Positions 34,101-49,600 of a stretch of 64,000 bases of DNA are shown piece by piece. The position numbers were made by a program, and so were the translations under genes. Under the pieces are notes generated by a model. That model searched no databases and had not been told where the DNA came from. It saw only the letters and a program-made list of their open reading frames with translations. Location: the NCBI RefSeq assembly GCF_030867095.1, contig NC_081827.1:211849310-211913309 (forward strand), written 5' to 3'. Each line of letters opens with the position of its first letter. Position 1 is the first letter of the stretch. The DNA is from Alligator mississippiensis (taxonomy: Eukaryota; Chordata; Crocodylia; Alligatoridae).

Positions 34101-37100
34101 CAATCTTCAATTATCTTCAGCTATTATTCAACCATTAGATCAGCACTTTCTATGCAAAGTGACAATATGGTTTCCTAGGGTATTACTTGCCACCATGCAT
34201 CTGTTTAAGAATATTCTCAGACTATAAGAATGCACCCACATATTGTCTACCAGGAAACACTTACTGTTCCAAGTGTAAATAGTACTAATAATTTGTGATG
34301 CATACATTTTTACTAGGGGTACATTGATAAAGATTTTCTTGGCCAATACGATGGCCAACTACTAACCAGCCGTAATCAGCCAATAACGATCCGATAGCCG
34401 ATTTACAGGAATGTAGCCCAGCAGCTTGGAGAGCAGCATCCTGCAGGTAAGCATGTGGGAGGGGAAGAGGCATAAGGGGACGCGGGGCTGATTGAGGCCC
34501 CCACAATGAGGGAGGGAGTGGGGCAGGCACTGCCTAGCCAGGGCAGTGAATATGACCCTAGGAGCTGGATGGAGCCGCAGGCAGCTCGTCGAGGGTGGGG
34601 GGCAGGGGCTACCTGCCACTGTGCACACCCCCAGGGGAAGCATGGGGGCCATGTGCCCCCCAGATTTGTGTGTGGGGTGAGGATGGACTGCTTGCTGTGG
34701 GCACAAGGCCAGGGGCTCTGCCAGCCTCTTCCCAGCAGGGGTGTTGGGCCAGGGCTGTGCTTGGGACAGGTGGTGGCAGCACAGGGAGGGGTGGCTACAA
34801 GGTGGGCTACAGCCATCCCAAAATTCCCCGTAGTCACCCCTCCCAGTGTCACCTCCGCTGCCTGCCCCAAGCACAGCCCTGCCCCCCCCACAGTGTTGCA
34901 GAATTTAGAACCTGAAATTTTTTGTGTGTGTGTATAAAATGATAGAAAATACATATTCATGAGATTATTCCACTTTCAGTAAAGATGTATGATTATGTTG
35001 CTCTTTTTTACACCTTAATTGGCAAAAAAATGCTTAAGTAATTTGCTACCTTATTTGTTCATATGCAACTGAAAAATAGGTGGATTATTAAAATAACTCA
35101 CCTTCCATAGCAAAAACACCAACAGTGCAAGCATCAGTATTCCAGCAAGAATAGCTACTAAAATGATCCACCAAGGCACTCCTGTATAGTGTGCTACAGT
35201 CTTTGCAGGGAAGACAGTAACACGTACCTAAGGGAAAGGGAAAGATTGTAGGAGTGAAGAGGATAGTAAGAAAATTTCAGAAGTACTTAACTCTAATACC
35301 AAACTAATTTTCACAGCAGTTCTTCAGACCTTCAAGTTGTGCATACAGACAAGCCTATGTTCTGAAGATGTTTTTTCCTCTTCAGTTGCTAATGTCTTTA
35401 ACACCCAGCTTTAAAGACAAGAATCTGATTCTACTCAGACTTGGGAACTCCAGGGCAGACTTGATATTTTATTGTGTCAGTAAAGTTTCCAAATTGATCG
35501 ACTGAAGTGTGAGACCTACAGTCCATGAGACCATGATTTTTTCCAAGTGGTACAAGTTCTGTACCAAAAAGTCACAGGGGAAAAAAAAAAAAAAAAAAGA
35601 AATCTAAAGGGATGAACTGAAGGTTCACAACAATTCCAAGCCTCCAATCATTAGTTTGGGTTTGGTAGAGTAAGGGTGTTGTAAAACAATATGCCTGCTT
35701 AATTCAGAACTGGGATTGTCTTGTTATTATGCACTCAAACATCATGTAGATTAATGGGAACCAAAACTTAAATGGTTCTCCAAGGAACCAACACAACATA
35801 ACAACCTTCCTAGCCTAGAATATTTCGGCTCATTTGGAAGAAAAGAGTAAGAGCAAAATCTAAGCCAAATAATTGGCCTGAAGTCTCATCACTCCTACCA
35901 ATTGGCAAATATACTACTGGTTTCATTTCCACCAGGTGACTTAGTTTGGAGAAATATTACAAATGGGAAACAATGCTGATATGCATGTTCTCCCTGTAGC
36001 AGACTGCTCTGTGTCTTGCAGCTCAAAAGCAACACTGGTTTTACAACAGAAGACACAAGTCAGCCTCTTGCAGAGCTAGGCCCCATGCCTGCCTGCAACT
36101 GGAAAGGCAGTATTACTGACTGAGCCTAGGTAAAAGTAAGAAAAGAGTATGTATGTATCTGCTCTTCAACTGTACTGGATCTCTCACACAGGAAGACAGA
36201 GGTTTCATGGATCCAATACCATTTTCAATGTTTTGAATTAAAACATTCCCTGTTGCAGCATGTGTTAGATGTGTACTGATGAAATGGAGGATCCATGTTA
36301 AAGTAGTTTTGAAAACTCACCTGAGCTGTCTCATTTGTGAGCTTAACATTTTCTGCTGCAGCAGGAATACTGATTGTAGCTCTAACAACAATGTCGAGGT
36401 AGTTCAGCTTGGAATATTCCTGTTTCAAAATAAAGTGTACATACATTACAAGGCATGTGAGGGGAAAATGAAAATGCCTCAAGAACAGAGAGTAACAGAA
36501 CATACCTCTAGAAAAGTACTATTCCACAGTCTTGAACGCAATACGACCAATGCCTTGCTGTCCAAGCCTTGCAATGGACACTTTATGTTCACACAGCGTG
36601 CACTCCCCCTACAGTCCTGTAATTTAAATTTATAACATGTTAATTCAAAAGTCATATTTGACAGAAAATGTAACATTTAAGTTGTAGGCCAGGACTTAAA
36701 CTGTTTTAAGGAATGGATCAGACGAGTGTGCGCCTTAAAGTAAAGGACAGGGCTTCCTTTAGAAGACTCAAATCTGTTCCCACTATAATCAACAGCAAAC
36801 ACTCACCAATTTCGGGGAGACCTAGCTCAGGATGCTAGGCTCTGTTCTAATATTGTTGAAAATGTATGCATCATTTTGCGCACAAATTCTTTACTTTTGG
36901 TCTTGTTTGTTATTTTGCTGCCCTTTAAAGTCAAATTCTAAATGCTAAATTGCCTACATAAAAGTGGTCTTCTGTGGTTGTTTAGAAACGAATCCAACAA
37001 ACTAATCATAACTTTAAAAGAACACTGGGAAAAAATAAATAGTTAAACCATGGACCATCAGAAACAAAGCAATAAAAACAAAACAAAAAAAGTGTTGTAT

Positions 37101-40100
37101 ACACACCTTCTTTCACCCAGCTAAACCAAGAAAGGAAACTGGAGGGGCAAAAGTGGGGATGGGGACTAAAGCATAACTGATATTGTGATAGGGAAATGCT
37201 TACCAGAGTTTTGTATTTTCTTTCTGAAAACAAAGAAAACTTCTTGCCATCATTAATCTGCTTCTCTGCAATCTCACGTTTTCTCCTTGAGTTATGGGAG
37301 TCCTTTACAAACAAAGAGAAATATATAGAGTAAATAAACTTAATTGGACTAATCGGAACACAACAGACTATTTAAATACCCAATACTTAAAGATCCAGAT
37401 TAGATTCCAAATACAGAAGAGCAACAATTTTGGCCTCTTAAACAGATCCATCTAAAAAAAGTGTAGCTCATTTAGCGGCTACCGTAATTTCCCATAATAT
37501 TGTTTCATTGTTTTCATATTGTAAATACAAATCCAGTAAAATAAAGCAGGATTTCTTTGGACTTCATCATGGTACTACAGCAAGTAAACAATTTCTAAAG
37601 GCAAGCGTAAGAATAATACAAACAAGTTTTAAAATAATTTTCCTCTAACATAAACCTTTTTTCCATTAAACTAGTATCTTAAACCTGATTCAGTAAAATT
37701 AACAGGGAAGGGAAAGTACAGCAGTGACACTAGAGCCTAGTGCTGGTCATCTCATCACGACAGACAGAGACAGACACGTTTGTGTCACCTGACTACCGTG
37801 ATTCATTAAGCACCTGTATCATGGGCAGCTTTTCCATCCACTTCCTATGCTACTAGCAAGGACTGTTGGTACCACAGCAGTTACTGGTATTTAATCAGTA
37901 ACGTACCTTCTGTAGCCTGAAGAGGCAAGTGTTTTACCTGACCATTTCATTTTTAAGGCATTCAGAGTATGGGCTATTAACAGCACCACTTAGCTTTTTT
38001 TTTTTTAATTTGATTACTAGCAAGCATCAGTAGAGATAAGCCTGTTAAATCTGTTTGCTGAACTTGTTCAATAAACTGCTAAATACAGCACTAACTGATC
38101 ATTATGAGCGCTGATGAGGCAGGCTACAGGAGGGGTGCGTGTGTTCACGCGTTCCAATCCTTACACATTCAGTTTCAGTGGGAAAACTGCATGCACTTAA
38201 ATCCTGAAGAGTTCATACTGTTGTTCAGCAGAAACGCTTGTACTGAATATTGTGTAACAAATAACTGCTGTGTGTTTTAAAAGAAAAAAAATCCCATGCA
38301 GATAACACACAGCACATTTATAGGCTTGGCAGTGCTACACTTGCTAACACCATGGCTGAAAGAGACTTGGGAGTCATGACTGACCACAAAATGAAGATGA
38401 GCCACCAATGTGATGTTGCAGCTGGTAATGCAAACCAAACTCTGGCTTGCATCCATAGATGCTTCTCAAGTAAATCTCAGGATGTCATCCTCCTGCTGCA
38501 CTTGGCCTTGGTGAGGCCGCAGCTGGAGTACTGCATCCAGTTCTGGGCTCCACAATTCAAGGATGTGGAGAAGCTTCAGAGTCCAGACGAGAGCCACGCG
38601 CATGATCAGAGAATAGGCCTTACGAAGAGAGACAGCCATGGGACTCTTCAGCCTGGAAGAGCACAGGCTCAGGGGTGACCTGGTGACAGCCTATAAGTAC
38701 ATCAGGATTTGTGGGAATGTCTGTTCACCAGAGCGCCCCAAGGGATGACAGGGTCCAATGGTCACAAACTCCTCCAAGACTGTTTTAGGTTGGACATAAG
38801 GAAAAACGTCTTTACTGTCCAAACCCCCGAGGCCTAGAATAGGCTTCCTCTAGAGGTTGTGCAAGCACCTACTCTGGACTCCTTTAAGAAGCGTTTGGAC
38901 GCTTATCTTGCTGGGATCCTTTGACCCTAGCTGACTTCCTGCCCTTCAGGCAGGGGGCTGGGCTTGATCTCCCGAGGTCCCTTCCAGCTCTAACATCTAT
39001 GAAGTCTAAGATCTCTTTCAATGCCAGAGACCAGGACAGGGCATTATCTGATGACTGGAGAACAAGGGGGTGGGGGAAGTGGAGTCTTACCTGACAGGAC
39101 TCTCGTTAGGTAGCAGCTGCTGCAGCTGAGACATAGGGAGTGGTGCAGGCTCACTGGGGGCTCCTCTTGGCACCCCATTCTCTTTCCCCCCACCCTAGGA
39201 CACAGGGGTGTACCTCTTATAGCAGAGCATTAGGGGGATAATGGAGGGAAGAAGGATGGTGGCAGAAATGGTGCCATTTCACCACCTGCCCCCAAGATGC
39301 ACTGAGGGTGTGTGGTCTGCCCCTGCCTGGCTTCTATGGCCATGTAGTGCAGAGCTGCACCTGCCATGGCAAAGACGCCTGGTGGGATAGGGCCATATTA
39401 GTGCCTCCTCCAAGTCAACACTTGGGGTTGATGCCGTGCTCGCCCCCTCCCCCCAGTTTACTGGCTTAATCTCAGTTATGCCAAATATTTTTATTTTATA
39501 TAAAAAACACACACATGAAAGCCCACTGAAATCAGTGAGATTGTGAGGATACAAATGAGGGCTCACATGCTTTAGAAGAACAGTAACGTGCAACGAAATA
39601 CTATACATCCCAATGTATGCAGATGGGGAAGAACCTTAGAGACAAACAGCACACAGACAGAAGTTACAATTTTTGCCTGATCTGGCTCCACAAAGTGGTC
39701 TACAGACGCAACCAAATAGAAGCACACAGATGCACACCACTTTAAAAGGGCCCAAACCCACAAAAATCTGAACCCTCATTGTGTGAAGGTTCAAATGAAC
39801 ACGTTCCAAAGCAGAGCATATTCTGTAACTTGTGTCTGTGGAGCTCCCAGTCTGTCACTGTTTTCAAAATGGGAGGGGGGAAAGGGAGCAGAGGGACTTT
39901 GGTCTGAGGTTTATTCAGCTGGTGCTGGAGGGTGGGCTGTGCGGATTAGAACTCTAATCCACCCGCCCAACCTTCAACACCAGCCAGGGAACCGCAAGAA
40001 CATGCTGCCTCTGCTCCCTTTCCTTCCTCCCATTCTGAAAACAGTAACAGGCTGGAAAGGGGAGCCAAGCTGCTTTGGAGACCAGGTTGCAGGCTAGCAG

Positions 40101-40575
40101 CAAGCAGCTGGAATTCCCAACTCCAGATGGAATAGCAAATTTCTGGTTGGTCAGGGGAATTGTTGCAACTCATATCGCTTCCTGCAAAGCACTCTTGAGT
40201 TGCAATGGGAAGCTGCTCTTCTGTTTGGGCCCTTAGCTTAAAAAAAAAGGTTCTTCTGGCTGTGCTTTGCATCCATACTCTTTGGGAAGATAAGATATAG
40301 GCTAGTTCTTGCAATCTCTTGCATACAAAAAACTCCCACATCCTCCAACAGCAATTGTATGCAAAGGGCTTGCAGGATTCAGTGACATTTATTACCATCA
40401 ACCCCTTGCTCTTTAGGTAATACCCACTGACACTGAATATGCTAACATCACAGCAGGAGCTAGATTTATCATCCCCCATCATAATCTGTAAAGTTTTTTA
40501 AAGTCAGCCGTGGGTTAAGTAAAGTCTAGACATAAAAAAGGAAAAACACTTCCCGGTTAATTAAATTCCAAGCAC

Positions 40576-40617
<42 letters not shown>

Positions 40618-43600
40618 CCTGTATGTTTGAAATCTACTTAACTCAAAACAGATGAAATGAAAGCAAATCTTTGGCTTTTTTCTAATTTATACTTAGACAG
40701 CATCTAGTGAGGTCAATACGCATGTCTAGCCATTCAGAACATGAGTACTACCGTGCATAATTGAAACCATTCATCCTCTCACACCAATTTCTCTCCTATG
40801 CACTCTGAAGGAAAAAATGAACACAAACTAGACCCTTCTCAGCCACTGATGAACACAGTATTGTAGTTGAAAGGGAAGTGGCTCTTACTAAGGTTGCTAC
40901 TGGCTCCTTTCACTGGCTTTGCCTACAGCTTGGCCACAACAGTTAGTCAAGTTTGAAAAGCCGGTGGACAGTTTTAGTTGGAGCTTGGTTTCGGAAAAGA
41001 TGAAAAGCATGTGGCAGAGTATGCTTTCCTCATTATATCAGCTGTCTCCTAAGCAGCACTTTGTAGTCATCTAGCTAAGTAGAAACCTAGTCTTATAAGG
41101 ACTAATTTGGATCCCAATGCTACATTTGCTTCAAAGGGCTACTCTCGACAAATGGCTAAAAGGCTTGGGCCCTTATGCTGAAAAACTAAGGGCAAGAAAG
41201 ATTTTTAAGTGGATACTGGCAAATGCCAAAAGGTTTTCCCCAAGAAACAAGGAAAAGGGACCAAAAGTAATGAGACAGGCTTTAAAACTAAAATGTTTAA
41301 ACACATATTAATAATAGTTGTCCTGTTCTCCTTTATCCTTTTGGAACAAAATTTTCCCCATAAGAAAAGAACTGCATTCTTAAAATAAAAAAATAAAATG
41401 TTTTGTTGTAAATACAAAATGAAGGAGCCAGAACAACAGAGAGATCTTGTACTGTGGGATTCTGATACACTTTCTAAGCTATTAGCAATACAGAACGTTT
41501 CCAAAATAAGCACCAAAGGCACCTATATGCATGCAGGGGGGAGGGGGGGGGAGGGGAAGGAGAGACAGGGAGACAAAGTGCATTTTAATTACAGCGGCTC
41601 TTGGGAGCTACTCCAATTGAAACGCCTGCAGTATCAAATGTATTCAGCATCCTGCATTTCAAAATGTCAGTGGGTGGGAGGTTAACTAAAGCTCCCCCAC
41701 CACCATTTTGAAATGCAGGGACACCAAATACACAAGATGCTGCAGCATGCTGGAAAGTTCTGATTAGAAGACTCCAGCAGATTCAATTAATCGAGTTTGC
41801 TCCGATGCATTCTAATCAGGACATGTTGGCGCACTTTTACACATGGTCCAACATCCCACTATTGCATTCTCCATGGTTCTTCAGCAATAGATTAACTTGC
41901 TTTTAATAGGTGAAAATGCACTTACTCTGAGTTGCAAATAGTTTATTTCATTCCGAGGTTCACAAGGGATTATTCCCAATTCTTTGGATTCTACTTTCAT
42001 CAAATACAGCAGCCATTTGCCATTATCGATTTCTTTAGGCCACTGGATGTCCAATGAAGCTGTACCAAATGTTTTAAGTGGTCTACCCAAGTTAGTTATC
42101 TGTTAGGAAAACAAAACCCATAAAAAGTTAGAATTTACAGTTACAAATGCACACTAAAAACTGTGTACCAAGAGGTTTTTTAATATTAATGCCAAAATCA
42201 TGGAAAAAGCACATATTCTGAAGTACTATATATTTGTGATTTTTCCAAACAATTATGGATTCAAAATACAAGATAACAATTCTCCTAAATTATAGGAAGT
42301 GTGATCCCACTATAAGTGTTCTAGATGATGCTGTACAATTTATACATAAAAACAGGAAAGATTCAATTTTTTACTTTAGATCTTATAAGTAAAAGTAAAA
42401 CTAAAGCAACTGTAAGGTTTACTAAAAGCCTGTGAGGATCTGAATAGAACATGTAGGCAATTGGGTTTATATAAGCATAGGCCAAGAGGATGCAACCAAA
42501 TGTTAAAAGTTAGAAATGTAAACTACAAAGTTCAGCAACAACTGGAATATCTGCTCCCTCAGCCAATGTTATCTGCAAATCTATCATCTGCCAGAAGAGC
42601 AACAGGAGCGAGGATGTTTTTAGCAGTAACAAAAATGTATTCAGTTATATAGAAACAGAGGGACTGCAACGGCAAGGGGAAATCTGACAGCACAGAATGA
42701 CAACTCTGGCCTTCTTGCCCTACTACAGCAGTTTCTAAATGAGGAGTCGCAGCAGTGAATGGGATTGGAAGCCCTACAAAAATTCATATCTTGTAGTTAA
42801 GAAGTGCAGTCACCAGAAAAGAAGAACTGAAAGCCAATGCTGTACCAGTTTGATAATCCCCCTAAATTCTATTTTCCTGTTCTTTTAAAGTCAGAAGAGA
42901 ATGGCCTAATGGCCATGGCCTTGTCACTGAATCAGAAACAAAAGTACACTTAAGTACTGCCAGTGCCTTCACATTGCTATGTTAGGTGTATGTAAACAAA
43001 GCTGGAGAAGAAAGTATGTATCTCGTAGTCCAAGATGGGACGAATAATGATAAAGGTGTTTTTCAACCCATTCCCTTCCCCTTAAACCTTTTTCAAAACC
43101 CTCCAACATAAACCAAGAATGCACAAATTGAGAGCTTCCACGTTTGTGCAGAGAAAGGAGGACAAGGTTCCAGCTTTGATTTTGGGTCTTGTTACACATT
43201 AATTTTAGGCAGCTCCAGGAGCTCTTAACCACTGGATTGTCCACACATTAACACCTGAAACAAGTTTTAAGCACACTTTAGGCAGCTTAAAGTTGCACCA
43301 CTCCCAGGCAGGTTTCTCTCTGTTCTGTGTTACCCAGTTCTTGTTCCATTAATGTGTGAGCTGTCCAAGTTGCAGTCCTCCAGCATCCCAGAATGCAGCA
43401 TCTCCTCCCCCATCCTCCTAGTCTGTGTGGACAATCTTTCCACCTCCTGAACTCTACTGCCCAGGTGGCACTCCTGGCACCAAGTCAACTCCCTCTCCCA
43501 TTCCTAAGCATACGACCTTCCCACAATGAGGGGTGCAAACCCATGCAAACAGCCTGCAGAACGCATGCCCAGTTGCAGGGCGTGGACTGGTCCAGGAGTG

Positions 43601-46600
43601 GGGGATCTAAGCACAGTGGGGGAGTGAGGGTGGGAGGAACAAGGTAGGGGGCCAGATCAAGTTCCCATGAACTGGGGCTTCCTTCCCAGGGCAGGGGCAG
43701 TAGTTCCCCCATAAGTACCTTCTCTCATTGCTCCCACCTCCTCAGCCACCCCAGGAAGGATGATCAGCACCCCCAACACCCCAATCCCAATTTAGTAAAA
43801 TATGAGACCCTCTTTAATTTGCTTCCTCTATTTCTTTTTATTTTTTTATGATTCTTTTTATTTTTCCTTCAGTGGCAATCTTCCTTCATTTCACCACCCT
43901 TCCCCTACACCCATTTCCTCTCCACCTCCCTTTTCATTACCCACCCCCATCCCATTAATGCTCCACCTCCCAGCTTCATGTTCTCACCCCCAGGCAACCC
44001 ATCTCTCACTCCGCCGCTGCTTCTCCCCCCCCCCCCCCCCCCCCCGAGTAGGGATAAAAGCCTGTCCTGACTCACCAACCCTGTAGTGATAACTTGCCTC
44101 TCTGTAGCTCCTAGTTAGGCCCCTGCTTGCCAGTCTTCTAGTGGCAAGTCACAGCTGTGCAGGTGAGGGACAGTCTGAGAAGGTTTTTATCCTTAAGGTG
44201 GGACTGCTCCAAACTCAAACTAGCACTAACCAGCTAACATCTGAGCAGCTCAAAATGAGAATGTGTAACATGGCCCATATGCTACTACCTGTCAGGGCAG
44301 ACATTTGAAAGGCAAGGGGGAATTCTAGTGGAAGAACAGCCAGCTCTGAATGGAAAGGAAAGGTGCTGTACTGAGCAAATGTGGAACAGAAGCCTGTTTG
44401 AATGGATGAAAATACAGGAGCAAATGTTTACATTGCTGAGTGTTCTGGTGTTTGCAAAGTGTTCACTGTTTGAAAAACATGGATGTGAAGTCCATGCTTT
44501 AGTAATTAAAAAGCACAAAACCAGTGTGAGCTCCTAAGGACCATGTGTTGAAAGTGGCTTCAACACAGGTCCTGTCGCTGCGTGCTCCACTTTGTGTACA
44601 TAAGTTCCTACACAAACACTTTGAGTACTAAGCACCTGAGTATGTCATCAGTAGGGTTTATATAAACTTTGTCACTTGGATATTTTTGGTAGAAAACAGT
44701 ATGTGCAGGGGACTGCACTCAACATTGCCCACAAACAAATGGAAACCACTTTTGGGAAATGCAATCCTAATATTTTCAAGGCTAAAAGAAGCCCCATTCT
44801 TTGTGCACTGATCAGGCTGTGGATTTCTGAACCAAAAAGGTAGAGATCCTGTTCCAAGGACAGCCAGCCTCAAATAAGCTAGATTTTACATATTCACCTG
44901 TATGAAACACAGTAGATTGCTTATCTGATGAACAGTCATGACATCTTAATAATCAAGATCAACTCACTCTGAATTCATATTCTATTAGATTTCCAATATC
45001 ATCCTCAGATTTCATAGCACTCTCACCAATGATGTTACCTCCAAAGTATACCTGGGAAGGCTTCGCAACTCTGTTCAATTAACAAACAAAAACCCACATT
45101 TTAGTGAGGGTTATAAATCAAACAGTTCTCTCATATTAATTTGTTTCATTAACTATAAACACTTACCCAGTAACTGACAAAAGCAACTGAATAACCACTT
45201 TAGCAGTAGCAGTAATTGGAACCAAATTAACTTGATTACTTGTTCTACAATGTAAAAGGAAACAACACTGTTTATTTTAAAATCTTAACAGTTTTCAAAT
45301 TACAATTACATTGCTTTTAAAAACCAAATCAAAGCCAATTCCAAATGTTTACAAGTGCCTGGGAAACAATGAGCAAAGACATAACCAAAAAAACCCCAAA
45401 ACAACAAAAAAAGCCTTACGTTTCTAACTCTAACGTAATGTCCAAGTCAGTTGTGTCAACATTAACTTTAGTTGTACTCAAAACCAGATAAAAGGTTACC
45501 TAAACAAAAAATAAAATGTACAGTAAAGCACTTAATACATTTTTCTAGAGCAAGTTTATGTCAAGTTAAAAATACATTAAGCTCTAAAATATATAAAATA
45601 GCTGGGCTCCAAACCAATTCCCTCCCTCAAACCTCCACTTCAGGACTGAGGCCAGAATTTTAATTTTGAAACGTGGGCCCAACTCTACTTGAAAGGTAAA
45701 TGCCACTTACATTGGAATTTCTTTTGAAAGGATTTCCAAGTTCACACTCTGCCTGAGAACCATTTTGATTGGCACCACAAGTTAACTGTTTTTCCTGAGT
45801 TAATGAAAGACATTACAAGTCAAAATATTTAAATAAGTATTTAAATATACATATATAGCCTTTTCCTTGCTTTTCTGGAATACTTACCGGATAAGCCCTC
45901 AGCTCTCTAAATGTAGAGTAAGTCAAACTGTCTGGAAAAGTTGCAATTAGTTTAGCTTCATGTGCATCTTCACCATCTTTCTTGGGATTTTTTGCATCTG
46001 ATGGATTATTTGTCACCGTTATTTCTAGTGCAATATCTTTCTGATCTTTCAGGACAAGCACTGGGACACTGTTCTCACTAAAGAAATAAAATTGATTAAG
46101 TCTCATGCATTAGAAAAAAAAACAGACAAAAATCTGATCCTTTCTAAACATCCGTTCATGTTCAGTCATTTTTGCAGATGCAGGGTATGTCTACACTGTT
46201 TCCACAGTGCTCTGCATGCCACTCTCAAACACACCCTACCCATGTGCTCCGCATATGCTAAACCAGGAAATGACACATGACAGCAGGTGATCAGGGCATG
46301 TTAGAATGCAGTGCCTAGACAGCACCAAGAAAGCACTGAAGGCCTGCCCACAGGAACACAGGATAAAAGCCTGAAAAAGACCTCCCAAGTCAGTCTAGTC
46401 TCCTATTATAGTAGGCAATATAATCATGTAATTGCGTTTGTAAACTTATCATACTTTTATTGGAAAACTGTTCTATAACCTCCTTGGTCTCATGGTTAAA
46501 ACACTTCTCTTCATTTCAGGCCTATATTTTATTCATGGCCACATTATTATACCCTTGCTTGTGTGCCAATACCATCCTTTGGCTCATTTCTTTTCCCTGC

Positions 46601-49600
46601 TTGGTACTCCCCTGTTAGACTTTGTCTTACTAAGCAAACTACCCCTTCAATTTCTTCTTTTAAAATAGATTCTCTACTACCTTGCTCATGTTTGCAGCCC
46701 TTGCCCACAGCTACTTCAGTTTAAATTATAACCAATACAAGAATCAAGTCTTACATTGGTAAATAAGAAAATCTGTCTTCATTTCCTTCTCTGGTGCAGA
46801 ATCTGTACTGAAGTTTTAGATTGCTATTGCATATATTATCTTCTCCACATCCTTCTTTTAAGAACTGCACGCACACAAAAAACAGAATCAGTTACATACA
46901 AACATACAAAACAATATTAAACCAGGCTGCTGACATGTTTGTGATTAAGGTCAGATGTATAGGCACTTCAGAACCCCTGGACTTGTTCGACTACAGAGAT
47001 AAAAGGACACTAGCACTTGGTTAGTAGTTTAAATTTTTGCTGCCAACTGCCATGTGAAAATGCAAAAGGAGGCAATGTGGGGCCTACCCCTTCACAGTGA
47101 AAAGGGGTTTCTTCCAAGACAGTACTTGGCCTATTACATGCAGTACTCAGCATCTTGCAGATCACTGGGTTCATGTAACAGTCAAAGTAGTCCTGGCTAG
47201 AGTACTGCAGGGTGGTGCTTCGCTAAAATTTGGATGCAAGCTTTCTAACACTATACTAACTCTAACACTCAATAAATATTAGACTGCAGAGCGATTCTGT
47301 GTTGTGGGACTAGTGTGCATCAGGATAAAGCGACTCAATTAAATGTTCAAGTACTACATTTCAACTTAAGTCTCCTAGAATAGAAAGCTAGTGCGTTAGC
47401 CACCTCTGTCATCTTCACTTCTGTCCCAGGAAGCGTGCATAAGCAACTTTTAAAATACTTTGCATAGTTAAGTGACTGATAACAGCAGCCAACTTAAGAG
47501 AGCAGCTGAGATTACAAAATTAATTTATGTGATTTGCCATATCAGTTTGGTCACAGCCAATTTCTTCACAGCTCTTATTTCAGGGATTAACTGTCAAGGT
47601 ATGTGCTAGAACCAATTTGTTATGCAAATAACCCAACTCCTCCTTTTTCTGTCCTACACAATTGTGAAGTTTAAGTAGATCTCCAGCAGAACATGCAATA
47701 AAAGACTTACTTCTGCCTTCACTGTTTCTGGTTCATTTGAATTTAGAACTGGAACAAGATCTGGAAGTGCTCTTCCTTGTCTTCTCCTGGATTGTGAGCC
47801 AGAGTCTGAGCCACTGATTTTAACATCAACTGACAAAGGAATGGGACGTAGTTTATCTTTGATATTTTCCTGTTAAACATTTTAAATGTCATATTTAATA
47901 CACAGTATAAAAACCCCAAGACACTGGCTTTCTTAACAAAGCAATATATTCTAAGTAGAGTAGAGCCTTTCCTTTTAGAAACACAACAGAAAGTCCAAAG
48001 TATTTATTGACTTAAATGAACATTTTTAAAAGAAAATGCATTAAAACAAGGACCTGCACACCCCAGTGCTCTCATTGGCTTACTAATTACTTCTCTCACG
48101 GGTAATGATCCGCAAGAAGACCAAGTGGGAAGGCAAAAATAGCAGCAACTGTCTCTTCTCGGTAACCATGAGACGATGCAAACAGTAGGATGATACATCC
48201 TCACCCTCCCACCCCACTCCACTCCACAAAGAAGTGTTCAATTGTAGCAGAAAGTGAGACAAAATCCTCTGCCCATCACCTTACCTGGAGTACAAGAGAT
48301 GTTTTCACACACTCCCTTGTATTTTGTCCTTGTAGTTTTATACTCCCAGTAAGCTGATCAGATGGATGATTGGGAAAGTGTACTCTGGAAGGTAGACCTA
48401 AGCGCCTCCTATCCTTTTCTGCTTCAAAAGTATAGTTAAGTTCTAAATGAAAAATAAAAGGAAAAATACTTCACACATAGAAAGTATGATAACTTAAGAA
48501 TGCTAATATATTCAACTATGGTCCTGCCATACATTGTCTTGTACTACAATATACTGACTACACTCCCTTGTTTGCAAAGCCTTATTAAATACAACCTTTT
48601 AACAGCCAGGATTATACTTCTTTCATTTTCATAGATTTCATAGACATTAGGGCTGGAAGGGACCTCGGAAGATCATTGAGTCCAGCCCCCCGCCCAAAGG
48701 GCAGGAAGTCAGCTGGGGTCATAGGATCCCAGCAAGATAAGCATCCAGTTTCATCTTGAAGGTGTTCAATGAAGGCGCTTGAACAACCTCCGGTGGCAGG
48801 CTGTTCCAGACCTTGGGGGCTCGGACAGTAAAGAAATTCTTCCTTATGTCCAGCCTGAAACGATCTTGTAGTAGTTTGTGACCATTCGACCTCGTCATCC
48901 CTTGGGGCGCTCTGGTGAACAAACGTTCCCCCAGATACTGGTGGTCACCCCTGATAAACTTGTAGGTGGCCATCAGATCACCCCTGAGCCTGCACTTTTC
49001 CAGGCTAAAGAGCCCCAGGCCTCTCAGCCTTTCATCGTAGGGTCTGCTTCCCTGACCTCTGATCAAGCGCGTGGCTCTTCTCTGGACTCTCTCAAGCTTC
49101 TCCACATCCTTTTTGAATTGTGGAGCCCAAAACTGGACGCAGTACTCCAGCTGCGGCCTCACTAAGGCCGAGTACAGGGGGAGAATGACGTCCCGGGATT
49201 TGCTTGAGAAGCATCTATGGATGCAAGCCAGCGTTTTGGTCGCTTTACTAGCCGCAGCATCGCATTGCAGGCTCATGTTCATCTTGTGGTCAATGATGAC
49301 CCCCAAGTCTCTTTCTTCCATAGTGCTAGCCAACATAGCACTGCCAAGCCTATAAGGATGCTGCGGGTTTTTTTTCCCCTAAGGTGCAGAACCTTGCATT
49401 TATCGGTGTTGAACACCATCAGATTCTCATCCGCCCACTTGCTGAGCCTGTCCAGGTCAGCCTGGATCACCCGCCTGTCTTCTGGTGTGGATGCTTTGCC
49501 CCAAAGTTTGGTGTCATCTGCGAACTTGGCCAGACCGCTTCTGACTCCAGTGTCCACATCATTAATGAAGATGTTGAACAGTACGGGTCCAAGGACAGAG

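Noticed and set aside
34403..34960. 185-codon minus-strand frame before ITGA6 exon A
   Set aside because: It lies in a GC-rich mobile-element-like block, has no splice context with ITGA6 and no domain.
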